Assembly (NCBI GenBank): GCA_950022655.1
Contig: OX465592.1
Coordinates: 248,001 to 312,000 of the forward strand
DNA from: Alentia gelatinosa
Taxonomy: Eukaryota; Annelida; Polychaeta; Phyllodocida; Polynoidae
Length of the DNA: 64,000 nt
Reading direction: 5' to 3'
In this document: positions 21,252-32,717 of the stretch, in pieces
Layout: each line of letters opens with the position of its first letter
Numbering within the stretch: position 1 is the first letter of the stretch
The notes under the pieces: model-generated
Databases searched by the model: none
Told to the model about the DNA's origin: nothing
Seen by the model: only the letters and a program-made list of their open reading frames with translations
Translations under genes and position numbers: made by a program

Positions 21252-23659
21252 GCCTACACACAACTCTCTCCCGTATCATCCTAACCCCTACACTACACAC
21301 CACTCTCTCCCGTATCATCCTAACCCCTACACTACACACCACTCTCCCGTATCATCCTAACCCCTACACTACACACCACTCTCTCCTGTCATCCTAACCA
21401 CTACCCTACACACCACTCTCTCCTGTCATCCTAACCACTACACTACACACCACTCTCTCTCGTATCATCCTAACCCCTACACTACACACCACTCTCTCCC
21501 GTATCATCCTAACCACTACACTACACACCACTCTCTCCCGTATCATCCTAACCCCTACACTACACACCACTCTCTCCCGTATCATCCTAACCCCTACACT
21601 ACACACCACTCTCCCGTATCATCCTAACCCCTACACTACACACCACTCTCCCGTATCATCCTAACCCCTACACTACACACCACTCTCTCCTGTCATCCTA
21701 ACCCCTACACTACACACCACTCTCTGTATCATCCTAACCCCTACACTACACACAACTCTCTCCATGTCATCCTAACCCCTACACTACACACCACTCTCTC
21801 CCGTATCATCCTAACCCCTACACTACACACCACTCTCTCCCGTATCATCCTAACCCCTACACTACACACCACTCTCTCCTGTATCATCCTAACCCCTACA
21901 CTACACACCACTCTCTCCCGTATCATCCTAACCCCTACACTACACACCACTCTCTCCTGTATCATCCTAACCCCTACACTACACACCACTCTCTCCATGT
22001 CATCCTAACCCCTACACTACACACCACTCTCTCCCGTATCATCCTAACCCCTACACTACACACCACTCTCCCGTATCATCCTAACCCCTACACTACACAC
22101 AACTCTCTCCCGTATCATCCTAACCCCTACACTACACACAACTCTCTCCCGTATCATCCTAACCACTACACTACACACCACTCTCTCCCGTATCATCCTA
22201 ACCCCTACACTACACACCACTCTCTCCCGTATCATCCTAACCCCTACACTACACACCACTCTCTCCTGTCATCCTAACCCCTACACTACACACCACTCTC
22301 CCGTATCATCCTAACCCCTACACTACACACAACTCTCTCCCGTATCATCCTAACCCCTACACTACACACCACTCTCTCCTGTATCATCCTCACCCCTACA
22401 ATACACACCACTCTCTCCCGTATCATCCTAACCCCTACACTACACACAACTCTCTCCCGTATCATCCTAACCACTACACTACACACAACTCTCTCCTGTC
22501 ATCCTAACCCCTACACTACACACCACTCTCTCCCGTATCATCCTAACCCCTACACTACACACCACTCTCTCCCGTATCATCCTAACCCCTACACTACACA
22601 CCACTCTCTCCCGTATCATCCTAACCCCTACACTACACACCACTCTCTCCCGTATCATCCTAACCACTACACTACACACCACTCTCTCCCGTATCATCCT
22701 AACCACTACACTACACACCACTCTCTCCCGTATCATCCTAACCCCTACACTACACACCACTCTCTCCCGTATCATCCTAACCACTACACTACACACCACT
22801 CTCTCCTGTATCATCCTAACCCCTACACTACACACCACTCTCTCCATATCATCCTAACCCCTACATTACACACCACTCTCTCCCGTATCATCCTAACCCC
22901 TACCCTACACACCACTCTCTCCCGTATCATCCTAACCCCTACACTACACACAACTCTCTCCCGTATCATCCTAACCCCTACACTACACACCACTCTCTCC
23001 TGTCATCCTAACCCCTACACTACACACCACTCTCTCGTATCATCCTAACCCCTACACTACACACCACTCTCTCCATGTCATCCTAACCCCTACACTACAC
23101 ACCATTCTCTCGTGTCATCCTAACCCCTACACACCACTCTCTCCTGTATCATCCCAACCCCTACACTACACACCACTCTCTCCTGTCATCCTAACCCCTA
23201 CACTACACGCCACTCTCTCCTGTATCATCCTAACCCCTACACTACACACCACTCTCCTGTCATCCTAACCCCTACACTACACACCACTCTCTCCTGTATC
23301 ATCCTAACCCCTACACTACACACCACTCTCCTGTCATCCTAACCCCTACACTACACACCACTCTCTCCCGTATCATCCTAACCTCTACACTACACACCAC
23401 TCTCTCCTGTCATCCTAACCCCTACACTACACACCACTCTCCTGTCATCCTAACCCCTACACTACACACCACTCTCTCCTATATCACCCTAACCCCTACA
23501 CTACACACCACTCTCTCGTGTCATCCTAACCCCTACACTACACACAACTCTCTCCCGTATCATCCTAACCCCTACACTACACACCACTCTCTCCCGTATC
23601 ATCCTAACCCCTACACTACGCACCACTTTCTCGTATCATCCTAACCCCTACACTACACA
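21252..23659. repeat. Tandem repeat, 39-bp unit x ~62
   Basis: The unit is CCTACACTACACACCACTCT then CTCCCGTATCATCCTAACC. Deletion variants lack GTAT or CTC (34-36 bp). Runs of the 39-bp form are interleaved with runs of the short form. Minus-strand frames open through it (RMIRERVVCSVGV) are repeat artefacts because 39 is divisible by three. Confidence 0.97.
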
Positions 23660-23733
23660 TGTGTGCTGGCCTGCCTCCAACACTCCCTCCCGTAGTACTA
23701 CCATCTTATACTATCTTATTCCCGGTTATGCAC

Positions 23734-24080
23734 CGTTTCCATCGGCCGACTATGACCACCGATTATGGCATTTCTCACCGCCGACCGATTATGCGACACG
23801 TATAGCGCAAAAATCGTCAGGTGGTAACAGAAATGGTCAACGATTTTCTTATGCAATTTGGCTCCGCTGATCGTCTTCTGCACCCATCAACGAAATCAAT
23901 GCGGATTAATCTAATCGGTGGCGGTCTGCATTTAACTACTAAAAGTCGGTCAGTGTCCAGCGCATTTTTGCAGCGAAGGTCACTGATTATGTGCCACCGA
24001 CCTTTCACAAGGAGAACCACCGACCGACTTGTGTACAGCGTGGACATTGTCGGTGGGTTTTTAGTCGGTAGGTGTAAACG
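23734..24080 (+). mobile_element. Family A MITE, copy 3 (complete, 347 bp)
   Basis: Terminal inverted repeats are CGTTTCCATCGGCCGACTA (23734) and TAGTCGGTAGGTGTAAACG (to 24080). Internal motifs are GACCACCGATTATGGC, AATCGTCAGGTGG, AACGAAATCAA, GTCGGTCAGTGTCCAGCG and CATTGTCGGTGGG. It has one copy of the right terminus, unlike copy 4. No transposase. No clear target duplication. Confidence 0.85.
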
Positions 24081-24215
24081 CCACATTCAGCGTTGAATCG
24101 ACCGAGCGACCGATCTGAGGAGGAACCTGGCGAAACGGAGATCGCGCAGCATCAGAACAACGTGTACAAACCCAGCTGGAGGTGGGAGTGCCCCGTTTCA
24201 TTCTGATAGATTCAG

Positions 24216-24508
24216 GCGCCCCTCTCATAACACTCTCTAAGTCGTATTCTGTACTCTCACTACGCTCTATGGAGAAGAATTCTGAATGAGCTAGGCTTAG
24301 AGCCTTGAGAATCCACTGGCCTGCCTCCCGTGCTAAAGCCGTACATCAATGCAACCAAAGATTCCTATAATCTCAATGATGCCACCTAACGGGAATACTG
24401 TGTGCCATTGGATTATCAAGGCTCTAAGCCTAGCTCGTTAAGAATTTTGCAATGAAAGCCCCGTACAGATTACGATTTAGAGAGTGTGAGATCTTATGAG
24501 AGGGGTGC
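24216..24508. mobile_element. Foldback element, 293 bp, with 5-bp target duplication
   Basis: The arms are long. The outer part is GCGCCCCTCTCATAA against TTATGAGAGGGGTGC. The inner part is GCTAGGCTTAGAGCCTTGA against TCAAGGCTCTAAGCCTAGC. Together about 110 bases on each side pair with modest gaps. Both flanks are TTCAG (24211-24215 and 24509-24513), a clean target-site duplication. No coding sequence. Superfamily not identified. Confidence 0.85.
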
Positions 24509-24659
24509 TTCAGGCCATTTATCGCGTGGGTACACTCGCCATGATATTACTATGACAAACTCCTTAACCGAGTAACCAAATAACTTTCATACGTCCCTCC
24601 GTACCACGTCAGCACTCGTTCACTGTTAAGTGAGTTGTAGAATGGCATTCTTAATGATT

Positions 24660-24710
24660 TCTATGTATATGATAACAATAATAATACTAATAATGATAAT
24701 AATAATGAGG
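24660..24710. repeat. AAT/ATA microsatellite
   Basis: A degenerate (AAT)n tract reads AACAATAATAATACTAATAA and similar. Confidence 0.7.
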
Positions 24711-24852
24711 AGACACAGGGAGTGAGACTGAATTCCATCTGCTCAGTCATACTATATTTCTAAATATTCTTTAATATATTCCAAAGAAACTTTCCGATAA
24801 AAACTTAGTCTGGTGGAATCAGCACTTTAGCATTCCGGAAACTACCTGTCTG

Positions 24853-24938
24853 CACATGCGCATAGAGAACGGCCACTGTGCAGAGAAACTCCCCAGGGGG
24901 CGCCATAGGTGCGGTACCACGGGGCTGACCTTTGACCT
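24853..24938. promoter_or_regulatory. Cluster: NRF1-like half site, CTCF-like motif and perfect DR1
   Basis: ACATGCGCATAG (24854) is NRF1-like. CCCCAGGGGGCGCCAT (24891-24906) fits the CTCF core. TGACCTTTGACCT (24926-24938) is the exact reverse complement of the nuclear-receptor DR1 site AGGTCAAAGGTCA. All lie within 90 bp, about 110 bp from the next array. Motif matches only. Confidence 0.4.
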
Positions 24939-25047
24939 CTGACATTTGGGTAGGTTATAGTGTATGGCCGCCTGATGGAGCTGCGGGGCACCAGTTGTAA
25001 CTCGTCTCGTTCTCAACACCTGTGAGAGCCATGTTTTACCCCTGAGC

Positions 25048-25888
25048 ACCTCCGAGTGTGAACTGAGCGGCTCCGAGTCTGTATGGAGCAGCTCTGAGTC
25101 TGTACGGAGCAGCTCCAAGTCTGTACGGAGCGGCTCCGAGTCTGAACGGAGCAGTCCGAGTCTGTACGGAGCAGCTCCGAGTCTGTACGGAGCGGCTCCG
25201 AGTCTGTACGGAGCAGTCTGAGTCTGTACGGAGCGGCTCCGAGTCTGAACGGAGCAGCTCTGAGTCTGTACGGAGCAGTCCGAGTCTGTACGGAGCAGCT
25301 CCGAGTCTGTACGGAGCGGCTCTGAGTCTGTACGGAGCAGTCTGAGTCTGTACGGAGCGGCTCCGAGTCTGAACGGAGCAGCTCTGAGTCTGTACGGAGC
25401 GGCTCCGAGTCTGTACGGAGCGGCTCCGAGTCTGTACGGAGCAGCTCCGAGTCTGTACGGAGCGGCTCCGAGTCTGTACGGAGCGGCTCTGAGTCTGTAC
25501 GGAGCAGTCCGAGTCTGAACGGAGCAGCTCCGAGTCTGTACGGAGCGGCTCTGAGTCTGTACGGAGCGGCTCCGAGTCTGAACGGAGCAGCTCCGAGTCT
25601 GTACGGAGCGGCTCCGAGTCTGTACGGAGCGGCTCTGAGTCTGTACGGAGCAGTCCGAGTCTGAACGGAGCAGCTCCGAGTCTGTACGGAGCGGCTCTGA
25701 GTCTGTACGGAGCGGCTCCGAGTCTGAACGGAGCAGCTCTGAGTCTGTACGGAGCGGCTCCGAGTCTGTACGGAGCAGCTCATGTATGTACGGAGCAGCT
25801 CCGAGTCTGTACGGAGCAGCTCCGAGTCTGTACGGAGCACCTCCGAGTCTGTACGGAGCACCTCCGAGTCTGTACGGAGCAGCTCCGG
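25048..25888. repeat. Tandem repeat, 21-bp unit with 18-bp variant x ~40
   Basis: The unit is CTCCGAGTCTGTACGGAGC plus GG or AG. The short form lacks CTC. CTCCG and CGGAG flank AGTCTGTA, so each unit can fold as a hairpin. Both forms are multiples of three, which keeps long minus-strand frames open (378 and 282 codons). These are not called as genes. Confidence 0.95.
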
Positions 25889-26858
25889 GGTACAGGTAAA
25901 TAACTGGCCGACACTTCATTGTTGTCTTCCCGTGAACCTCTTGAAGCGATCCCATCGCCAGTAAAGCTTAATATCTTATTCTGACGTTGTTAAGCGAACC
26001 CAGACATGTTGTCCAGTTGAAAGATTATAAGAACGTAATGTCTGACTTCAGAGAGTCTATAAAACATTCTGAGATGCTTCTTTCGTATCGCCTATTTGGC
26101 TCAGTCGGATGAACTAACACAGACAGGCTTCTTTTCAAAATGTTCAGAGAGTGGTGTGAGAGTACAGTTCTTCCATGACTAGTTTAATGGTTGTACCAAG
26201 GCCTGTAACCTTATAAGTAGAAGGACATTGATAAAAGGAGGGTATTCACCTGGATCCTGGATTAGGTCCATTCAAGTTCTCAGTCCAGACGTTCGTGTAA
26301 TACAAAGAGGTTCCTGATTGTCTGTGACTCTTGAACATTACGTATTGTAGTGCATCGGGATGTTTTAAATCTCTGTCGTTACAACGAGTATAGAGAAAGT
26401 CGGTTTGACTGAATCTGCCTCCCTTGAATGATCATCGGCCAGGACTTCTTTAAATGCTGTTCCAATTCGGTTTTTTAAATGGTAATTACGAAAGGAAAAT
26501 CGATATTCCAATTACTTAAACAATACACACTCCGACTATTAAAAGTCGTTCAGATAAGCCTCCGGTAGAATCGTCTATGGTTCCCCACCGTGAGAAACAA
26601 TAGATCCGAGGACGTGCCTTGAGGGACGCCTCTTCTTCATTCTCTAACGGCGATTACATTCTAGTCATTCACCTAGACGCCAGGGGGCGCAGACTCCCTG
26701 ATACAGCTGAATCCTGTTAATCCGTGAAGCGGTCAGTCCTTGATGTCGAGTTGCCACAAGCGGCGACGTCCGTGTGTGTGTGGTGTGACTGGAGTTACTC
26801 CATTCTCCTCACCTCACTATCCGCTCATCGGTGACTAGGACTAGGAGTATGACCTACA
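25889..26858. other. Unique stretch with a CTCF-like motif
   Basis: No gene, RNA or array is recognised. At 26679-26692 GCCAGGGGGCGCAG matches the CTCF core consensus. Otherwise it is ordinary A+T-moderate sequence. Confidence 0.4.
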
Positions 26859-28674
26859 CGACGACTACCACTATAAACTGACTACCACTACACAATGACT
26901 ACCACTACACAATGACTACCACTATAAAACTGACTACCACTATAAAACCTGACTACCACTATAAAATGACTACCACTATAAACTGACTACCACTATAAAC
27001 TGACTACCACTATAAACTGACTACCACTATAAACTGAATACCACTATAAACTGAATACCACTATAAACTGACTACCACTATAAACTGACTACCACTATAA
27101 ACTGAATACCACTATAAACTGACTACCACTATAAACTGACTACCACTATAAACTGACTACCACTATAAACTGACTACCACTATAAACTGACTACCACTAT
27201 AAAACTGACTACCACTATAAACTGACTACCACTATAAACTGACTACCACTATAAACTGACTACCACTATAAACTGACTACCACTATAAACTGACTACCAC
27301 TATAAAACTGACTACCACTATAAAACTGACTACCACTATAAACTGACTACCACTATAAACTGACTACCACTATAAACTGACTACCACTATAAACTGACTA
27401 CCACTATAAACTGACTACCACTATAAACTGACTACCACTATAAACTGACTACCACTACACAATGACTACCACTATAAACTGACTACCACTATAAACTGAC
27501 TACCACTATAAAACTGACTACCACTATAAAACTGACTACCACTATAAACTGACTACCACTATAAACTGACTACCACTATAAACTGACTACCACTATAAAC
27601 TGACTACCACTATAAACTGACTACCACTATAAACTGACTACCACTATAAACTGACTACCACTATAAACTGACTACCACTATAAACTGACTACCACTATAA
27701 ACTGACTACCACTATAAAACTGACTACCACTATAAACTGACTACCACTATAAAACTGACTACCACTATAAACTGACTAACACTATAAACTGACTACCACT
27801 ATAAAATGACTACCACTATAAAATGACTACCACTATAAAATGACTACCACTATAAACTGACTACCACTATAAAATGACTACCACTATAAAATGACTACCA
27901 CTATAAAACTGACTACCACTATAAACTGACTACCACTATAAAACTGACTACCACTATAAACTGACTACCACTATAAAATGACTACCACTATAAAACTGAC
28001 TACCACTATAAACTGACTACCACTATAAAATGACTACCACTATAAAATGACTACCACTATAAAATGACTACCACTATAAACTGACTACCACTATAAAAAT
28101 GACTACCACTATAAAATGACTACCACTATAAAACTGACTACCACTATAAACTGACTACCACTATAAAACTGACTACCACTATAAACTGACTACCACTATA
28201 AAATTGACTACCACTATAAAACTGACTACCACTATAAAACTGACTACCACTATAAACTGACTACCACTATAAACTGACTACCACTATAAAATGACTACCA
28301 CTATAAACTGACTACCACTATAAAATTACTACCACTATAAACTGACTACCACTATAAACTGACTACCACTATAAAACTGACTACCACTATAAAATGACTA
28401 CCACTATAAACTGACTACCACTATAAACTGACTACCACTATAAAATGACTACCACTATAAACTGATTACCACTATAAAATGACTACTACTAAAAACTGAC
28501 TACCACTATAAACTGACTACCACTATAAACTGACTACCACTATAAACTGACTACCACTATAAACTGACTACCACTATTAATTTGACTACCACTATAAACT
28601 GACTACCACTATAAAATGACTACCACTATAAAATGACTACCACTATAAAATGACTACCACTATAAAAATGACTA
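26859..28674. repeat. Tandem repeat, 17-bp unit x ~105
   Basis: The unit is CTGACTACCACTATAAA. Single-base slippage in the A run gives 17- and 18-bp units, and AATGACTACC variants rise in the second half. The final units grade into unique sequence at 28675. Confidence 0.97.
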
Positions 28675-28768
28675 TGTCTATGTCGTCCGCTGGACTTCAG
28701 GGCCACCTTTAATAAGTTTTGGTCCTAACGGAAGAATCCCCCTAAGATCATGCCAGATGGTGAGAGCA

Positions 28769-29374
28769 GGTCTATACATTACGCCCAGCATGAGGTTAGA
28801 GTGACGGGACAGCTCTATACATTATGCCCTACGCCCGGCGTGAGGTTAGAGTGACGGGACAGCTCTATACATTATACAGGGCCCGGCGTGAGGTTAGAGT
28901 GACGGGACAGCCCTATACATTATGCAGGGCTCGGCGTGAGGTTAGAGTGACGGGACAGCTCTATACATTATGCCCTACGCCCGGCGTGAGGTTAGAGTGA
29001 CGGGACAGCTCTATACATTATACAGGGCCCGGCGTGAGGTTAGAGTGACGGGACAGCCCTATACATTATGCAGGGCTCGGCGTGAGGTTAGAGTGACGGG
29101 ACAGCTCTATACATTATGCCCTACGCCCGGCGTGAGGTTAGAGTGACGGGACAGCTCTATACATTATGCCCTACGCCCGGCGTGAGGTTAGAGTGACGGG
29201 ACAGCTCTATACATTATGCCCTACGCCCGGCGTGGGGTTAGAGTGACGGGACAGCCCTATACATTATGCAGGGCCCGGCGTGAGGTTAGAGTGACGGGAC
29301 AGCTGTATACATGATGCCCTACGCCCGGCGTGGTGTTAGAGTGACGGGACAGCCCTATACATTATGACCTACGC
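28769..29374. repeat. Tandem repeat, ~50-bp unit x ~12
   Basis: The unit is GCCCGGCGTGAGGTTAGAGT, GACGGGACAGCTCTATACAT, then TATGCCCTAC or the 48-bp form with TATACAGG. The four-unit order (CCCTAC, ACAGGGCCC, GCAGGGCTC) occurs twice in a row from ~28820 to ~29110. Confidence 0.95.
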
Positions 29375-29765
29375 CATACCATCTGAGCAGCAGGCAGCGT
29401 GTGAGTAGCTCACCTCAGCTCGTAAACCTGCTTTCAGTCTGGGGTGTGTGCGATGATCAGACGCTAATTCCCGACTAACTGGCTGACAGTCTACAGCAAA
29501 CCTCGTAGAGACATCACAAGACGGTCCTAATTGTGCGGACGATGAAGATAAACTCGTGTTATCTCAGGTGATTCCCGGCCAGGCTCCCTCCAGGCAGTAT
29601 CAGAAGTCCATCATCAGATCCATCAGATTCCGTTTTGAGTTTCCTCACTTTTAAGTCGGCACAAAGATTCTACGTTGAGGTTTCTCAGTCGGCTGTGAAT
29701 TTACCAAATATCGCTAAATGTAATTTACATCAGCTCTGACCGTAAACCGGAATAGGTTTCTGAAT
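29375..29765. other. Unique stretch
   Basis: No recognisable gene, RNA or repeat. It ends at family C copy 4. Confidence 0.35.
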
Positions 29766-29903
29766 TTATCTCACCCCTCACACTGACTAATTGGCTAACA
29801 TTTGTGACGTCATCCCCATTGAGGATTTTTTCTAAATACTCCATTGGCGTTGAGTACGAGCTCCAAACGTTAAGTCTATGTGAAAATTAACCAGGGGTAA
29901 GAT
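29766..29903. mobile_element. Family C MITE, copy 4 (~138 bp)
   Basis: Terminal inverted repeats are TTATCTCACCCCT and AGGGGTAAGAT. The internal signature is GAGTACGAGCTCCAAACGTT followed by AAGTCTATG. Confidence 0.8.
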
Positions 29904-29977
29904 GAAGAGCGGTCAGATGTTTATTTTATTGTCCAATTCCCATCAAGCGAATTCGGAACATTGATGTACCTTTGTAG

Positions 29978-30003
29978 GAGACAAAGTAACGTTACTTTGT
30001 CTC
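29978..30003. other. Perfect 26-bp palindrome
   Basis: The left half GAGACAAAGTAAC is followed directly by its exact reverse complement GTTACTTTGTCTC with no spacer. It is unrelated to the neighbouring family C element. Function unknown. Confidence 0.9.
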
Positions 30004-30101
30004 AGTCTAGGCATCCTAACGGAGTCGGCCCTAGTCAGTAGATGTAGCGCCACGAGGCAAGGGTTTGCCTGAGATTGGTGAATGTCCCCCGCAGAGGTGT
30101 T

Positions 30102-30592
30102 CTTTTGTCGCCGACAATTTGTCTCGTGACAAGTGTTTCAACAAGTTGATGAATTCTGTCGGTGACAGCAGAACGTTGGAAATACCCCGTGGTGCGTACC
30201 GATACAGGCCCGTAATTAACCTAACTCATGGCGGTGAGCAGGTTTGTGGTGAGATGCGGTCCCTCACCGATGACTGCCCCCGGCGGCCGACCTGCCCGAC
30301 GACTAGGAGGATGTTCCCGTGTCGTACTGCGGTCAGAGGGGTAGAGGATGGCATCTCTGTCGCCAAGTGTAGACTGATTTGCTTAAGCGCAATGCCCATC
30401 TACCGATCAAGGGTTGAACGATTAGTTCGCAAATCGTATAGGAGTCGGCGAACTTGTCGCAGGCAAATTACGTCACCCAATCAAGCGCCATTTACCAAGG
30501 TTCCGTTGTCGGCGACTAGATTTATCAACATGTTGTAAACTTTTCGCCACCGATTTTGGAACACAGAAACCACAACTTGTCGGCGACAAAAG
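30102..30592 (+). mobile_element. Family D element, copy 1, 491 bp with perfect 16-bp TIRs
   Basis: CTTTTGTCGCCGACAA (30102-30117) and TTGTCGGCGACAAAAG (30577-30592) are exact inverted copies. Inside, AAATACCCCGTGGTGCG..CCGATAC and GCCCGTAATTAA match copies 2 and 3. CCCATCTACCGA..GAACGATTAGTTC and GTATAGGAGTCG match family G copy 2 at 56120-56165. A 157-codon open frame spans most of it, but I see no transposase motif and the other copies do not conserve the frame. Non-autonomous. Confidence 0.75.
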
Positions 30593-30637
30593 GGCATCGG
30601 AGGGAGGCGGTTCACGAACCAGTGGCTCACCCTAGCC

Positions 30638-31321
30638 TATATTTACATTTCACGATTTTCTTAGATACTGATGAATTACTCGATATTTACATTTCACTAT
30701 TTTCTTAGATACTGATGAAGTATTAGATATTCACATTTCACTATTTTCCTAGATATTGATGAAGTATTAGATATTTACATTTCACTATTTTCTTAGATAT
30801 TGATGAATTACTCGATATTTACATTTCACGATTTTCTTAGATACTGATGAATTACTCGATATTTACATTTCACTATTTTCTTAGATATTGATGAAGTATT
30901 AGATATTCACATTTCACTATTTTCCTAGATATTGATGAAGTATTAGATATTTACATTTCACTATTTTCTTAGATATTGATGAAGTATTAGATATTTACAT
31001 TTCACTATTTTCTTAGATACTGATGAATTACTCGATATTTACATTTCACTATTTTCTTAGATATTGATGAAGTATTAGATATTCACATTTTACTATTTTC
31101 TTAGATATTGATGAATTATTAGATATTTACATTTCGCTATTTTCTTAGATATTGATGAAGTATTAAATATTTACATTTCACTATTTTCTTAGATATTGAT
31201 GAATTACTCAATATTTACATTTCACTATTTTCTTAGATATTGATGAATTATTAGATATTTACATTTCACTATTTTCTTAGATAATGATGAAGTATTCGAT
31301 ATTCACATTTCACTATTTTCT
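30638..31321. repeat. Tandem repeat, 44-bp unit x ~15.5
   Basis: A very A+T-rich unit: GATATTTACATTTCACTATT then TTCTTAGATATTGATGAAG and TATTA. Alternatives are ATTACTC and GTATTAG tails, and CACATTT for TACATTT. Confidence 0.95.
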
Positions 31322-31782
31322 CGCTTGTTTCACGCAGTATGGGGGGCCTTTCCCCTGTGACCGGCTCAAACTGGCTCCAGTCCACCTCTAGACCAGCCAT
31401 CAGAGCTCCCGACCTCGTGTTATAATCGGATCTGTTCCAGGCACAGCCATCCCCGGACGAGCAGTCGCTACCTTCACCCACACAACGGCAGCAGCATCTA
31501 TATTTAGCCCTCCACTTTCACAACATAGCCTCAGGTATCCCTGCGTAAAGTGGGCTAGCGTGATGCCTTAAGGATGCAGGGGTCCAGCCCGTTTACGGCT
31601 CTAAATATTTTACCTGTGATGACAGGACGATTATTCGCCGCGAGGGATTTGGCAAAGCTTTCGGGGTTTACTAAATCATCATTGATATGGTTCTAGACGG
31701 GCTGCAGTGTGGGCCTGAGGGCGATATCTAGACTCCTCAATGTGCACGTGTCTAATCTGGAGGGATTAATGTGGTATTGTAT
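31322..31782. other. Mostly unique stretch with a weak exon-like segment
   Basis: On the minus strand about 31300-31500 translates to a Cys-rich mixed-composition peptide (SDCSSGDGCAWNRSDYNTRS, then GALMAGLEVDWSQFEPVTGE). It looks more protein-like than other frames here but matches no family I recognise. On the plus strand a pyrimidine tract and CACGCAG at 31330-31341 resemble a splice acceptor. The two readings conflict, so neither is called as a gene. Confidence 0.2.
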
Positions 31783-31980
31783 TCAAAATACACACAAAGG
31801 GTAATAAGAATATTTAAAAATGACCTAAAGACTAAGAAATAGTACACTCTCCAACCAGGTGCAGGTCAGATGAAAGATGTGTTGAGAGAATGGCACATAC
31901 TCAGAGGTAGTGGGTCAAGGCGGCTGTGGATTTAACTCAACCAGAGCTAATGTAATGCAGCTCTGGCGGCCAGTGTAATG
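31783..31980 (+). repeat. Dispersed repeat J, copy 2
   Basis: Same order of motifs as 17169-17370, ending GCGGCCAGTGTAATGCGG at the left edge of family A copy 4. Confidence 0.75.
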
Positions 31981-32717
31981 CGGGTTTCCACTTGCAAATA
32001 ATGACCACTGATTTTGGCATTTTGCACTGCCAAACGATCATGCAACAGATTTAGTGCAATAATCGTCAGGTGGAAACAGAAAGGGTCAACGATTATTCTC
32101 TCTTGCCTTATGCAATATGGAACCACTGACCGACTTCTGCACCCACCGACGAGATGGGAGCACATCGAATTGTCGGTGATGCATTTAACTACCATAGGTC
32201 AGTCAGTGTCCAGCGTATTTTTGCAGTGCAGGTCACCGATAATGTACCACCGACCTTTCACAAGGAGAACCGCCGACCGACCTTTGTACAGCGTGAACAT
32301 TGTCGGTGGGTTTTAGTCGGCAGCTGTAAACATTGTCGGTGGGTTTAGTCGGCAGCTGTAAGCATTGTCGGTGGGTTTAGTCGGCAGCTGTAAACATTGT
32401 CGGTGGGTTTAGTCGGCAGCTGTAAGCATTGTCGGTGGGTTTAGTCGGCAGCTGTAAACATTGTCGGTGGGTTTAGTCGGCAGCTGTAAACATTGTCGGT
32501 GGGTTTAGTCGGCAGCTGTAAACATTGTCGGTGGGTTTAGTCGGCAGCTGTAAACATTGTCGGTGGGTTTAGTCGGCAGCTGTAAGCATTGTCGGTGGGT
32601 TTAGTCGGCAGCTGTAAACATTGTCGGTGGGTTTTAGTCGGCAGCTGTAAACATTGTCGGTGGGTTTAGTCGGCAGCTGTAAACATTGTCGGTGGGTTTA
32701 GTCGGCAGCTGTAAACG
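31981..32717 (+). mobile_element. Family A MITE, copy 4, with amplified right end
   Basis: The left terminus GTTTCCACTTGCAAATAATG has lost part of the CCGAC motif. The body follows copy 3 closely (GCAATAATCGTCAGGTGGAA, CAGTGTCCAGCGTATTTTTG, ACCGACCTTTCACAAGGAGA). The right terminus (CATTGTCGGTGGG..AGTCGGCAGCTGTAAACG) is repeated ~13 times before the final GTAAACG at 32711-32717. Excluding the expansion, the length would match copy 3. Confidence 0.85.
32296..32716. repeat. Tandem repeat, 32-bp unit x ~13, made of the family A right terminus
   Basis: The unit is ACATTGTCGGTGGGTTTAGT then CGGCAGCTGTAA. Copy 3 at 24046-24080 carries this segment once, ending GTAAACG. Some units read AAGCATTG. 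The first and one later unit have TTTTAG instead of TTTAG. Confidence 0.95.

Noticed and set aside
21133..22847. RMIRERVVCSVGV-type minus-strand frames
   Set aside because: 39-bp repeat read in frame. Frames break wherever the 34-36-bp variants occur, as expected without selection.
21252..23659. Telomeric repeat because of CTAACCCC
   Set aside because: The TAACCC string occurs once per 39-bp unit only. No (TTAGGG)n-type run exists.
24819..25955. 378-codon minus-strand frame with LRTDSEP repeats and a unique C-terminal tail
   Set aside because: Units of 18 and 21 bp preserve the frame automatically. The ~80-residue unique tail matches no family I know and covers a candidate regulatory cluster. 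Too weak for a gene call.
30065..30538. 157-codon plus-strand open frame as a transposase
   Set aside because: It lies inside family D copy 1. No DDE-type or zinc-finger motif is visible, and the other two copies do not keep the frame.
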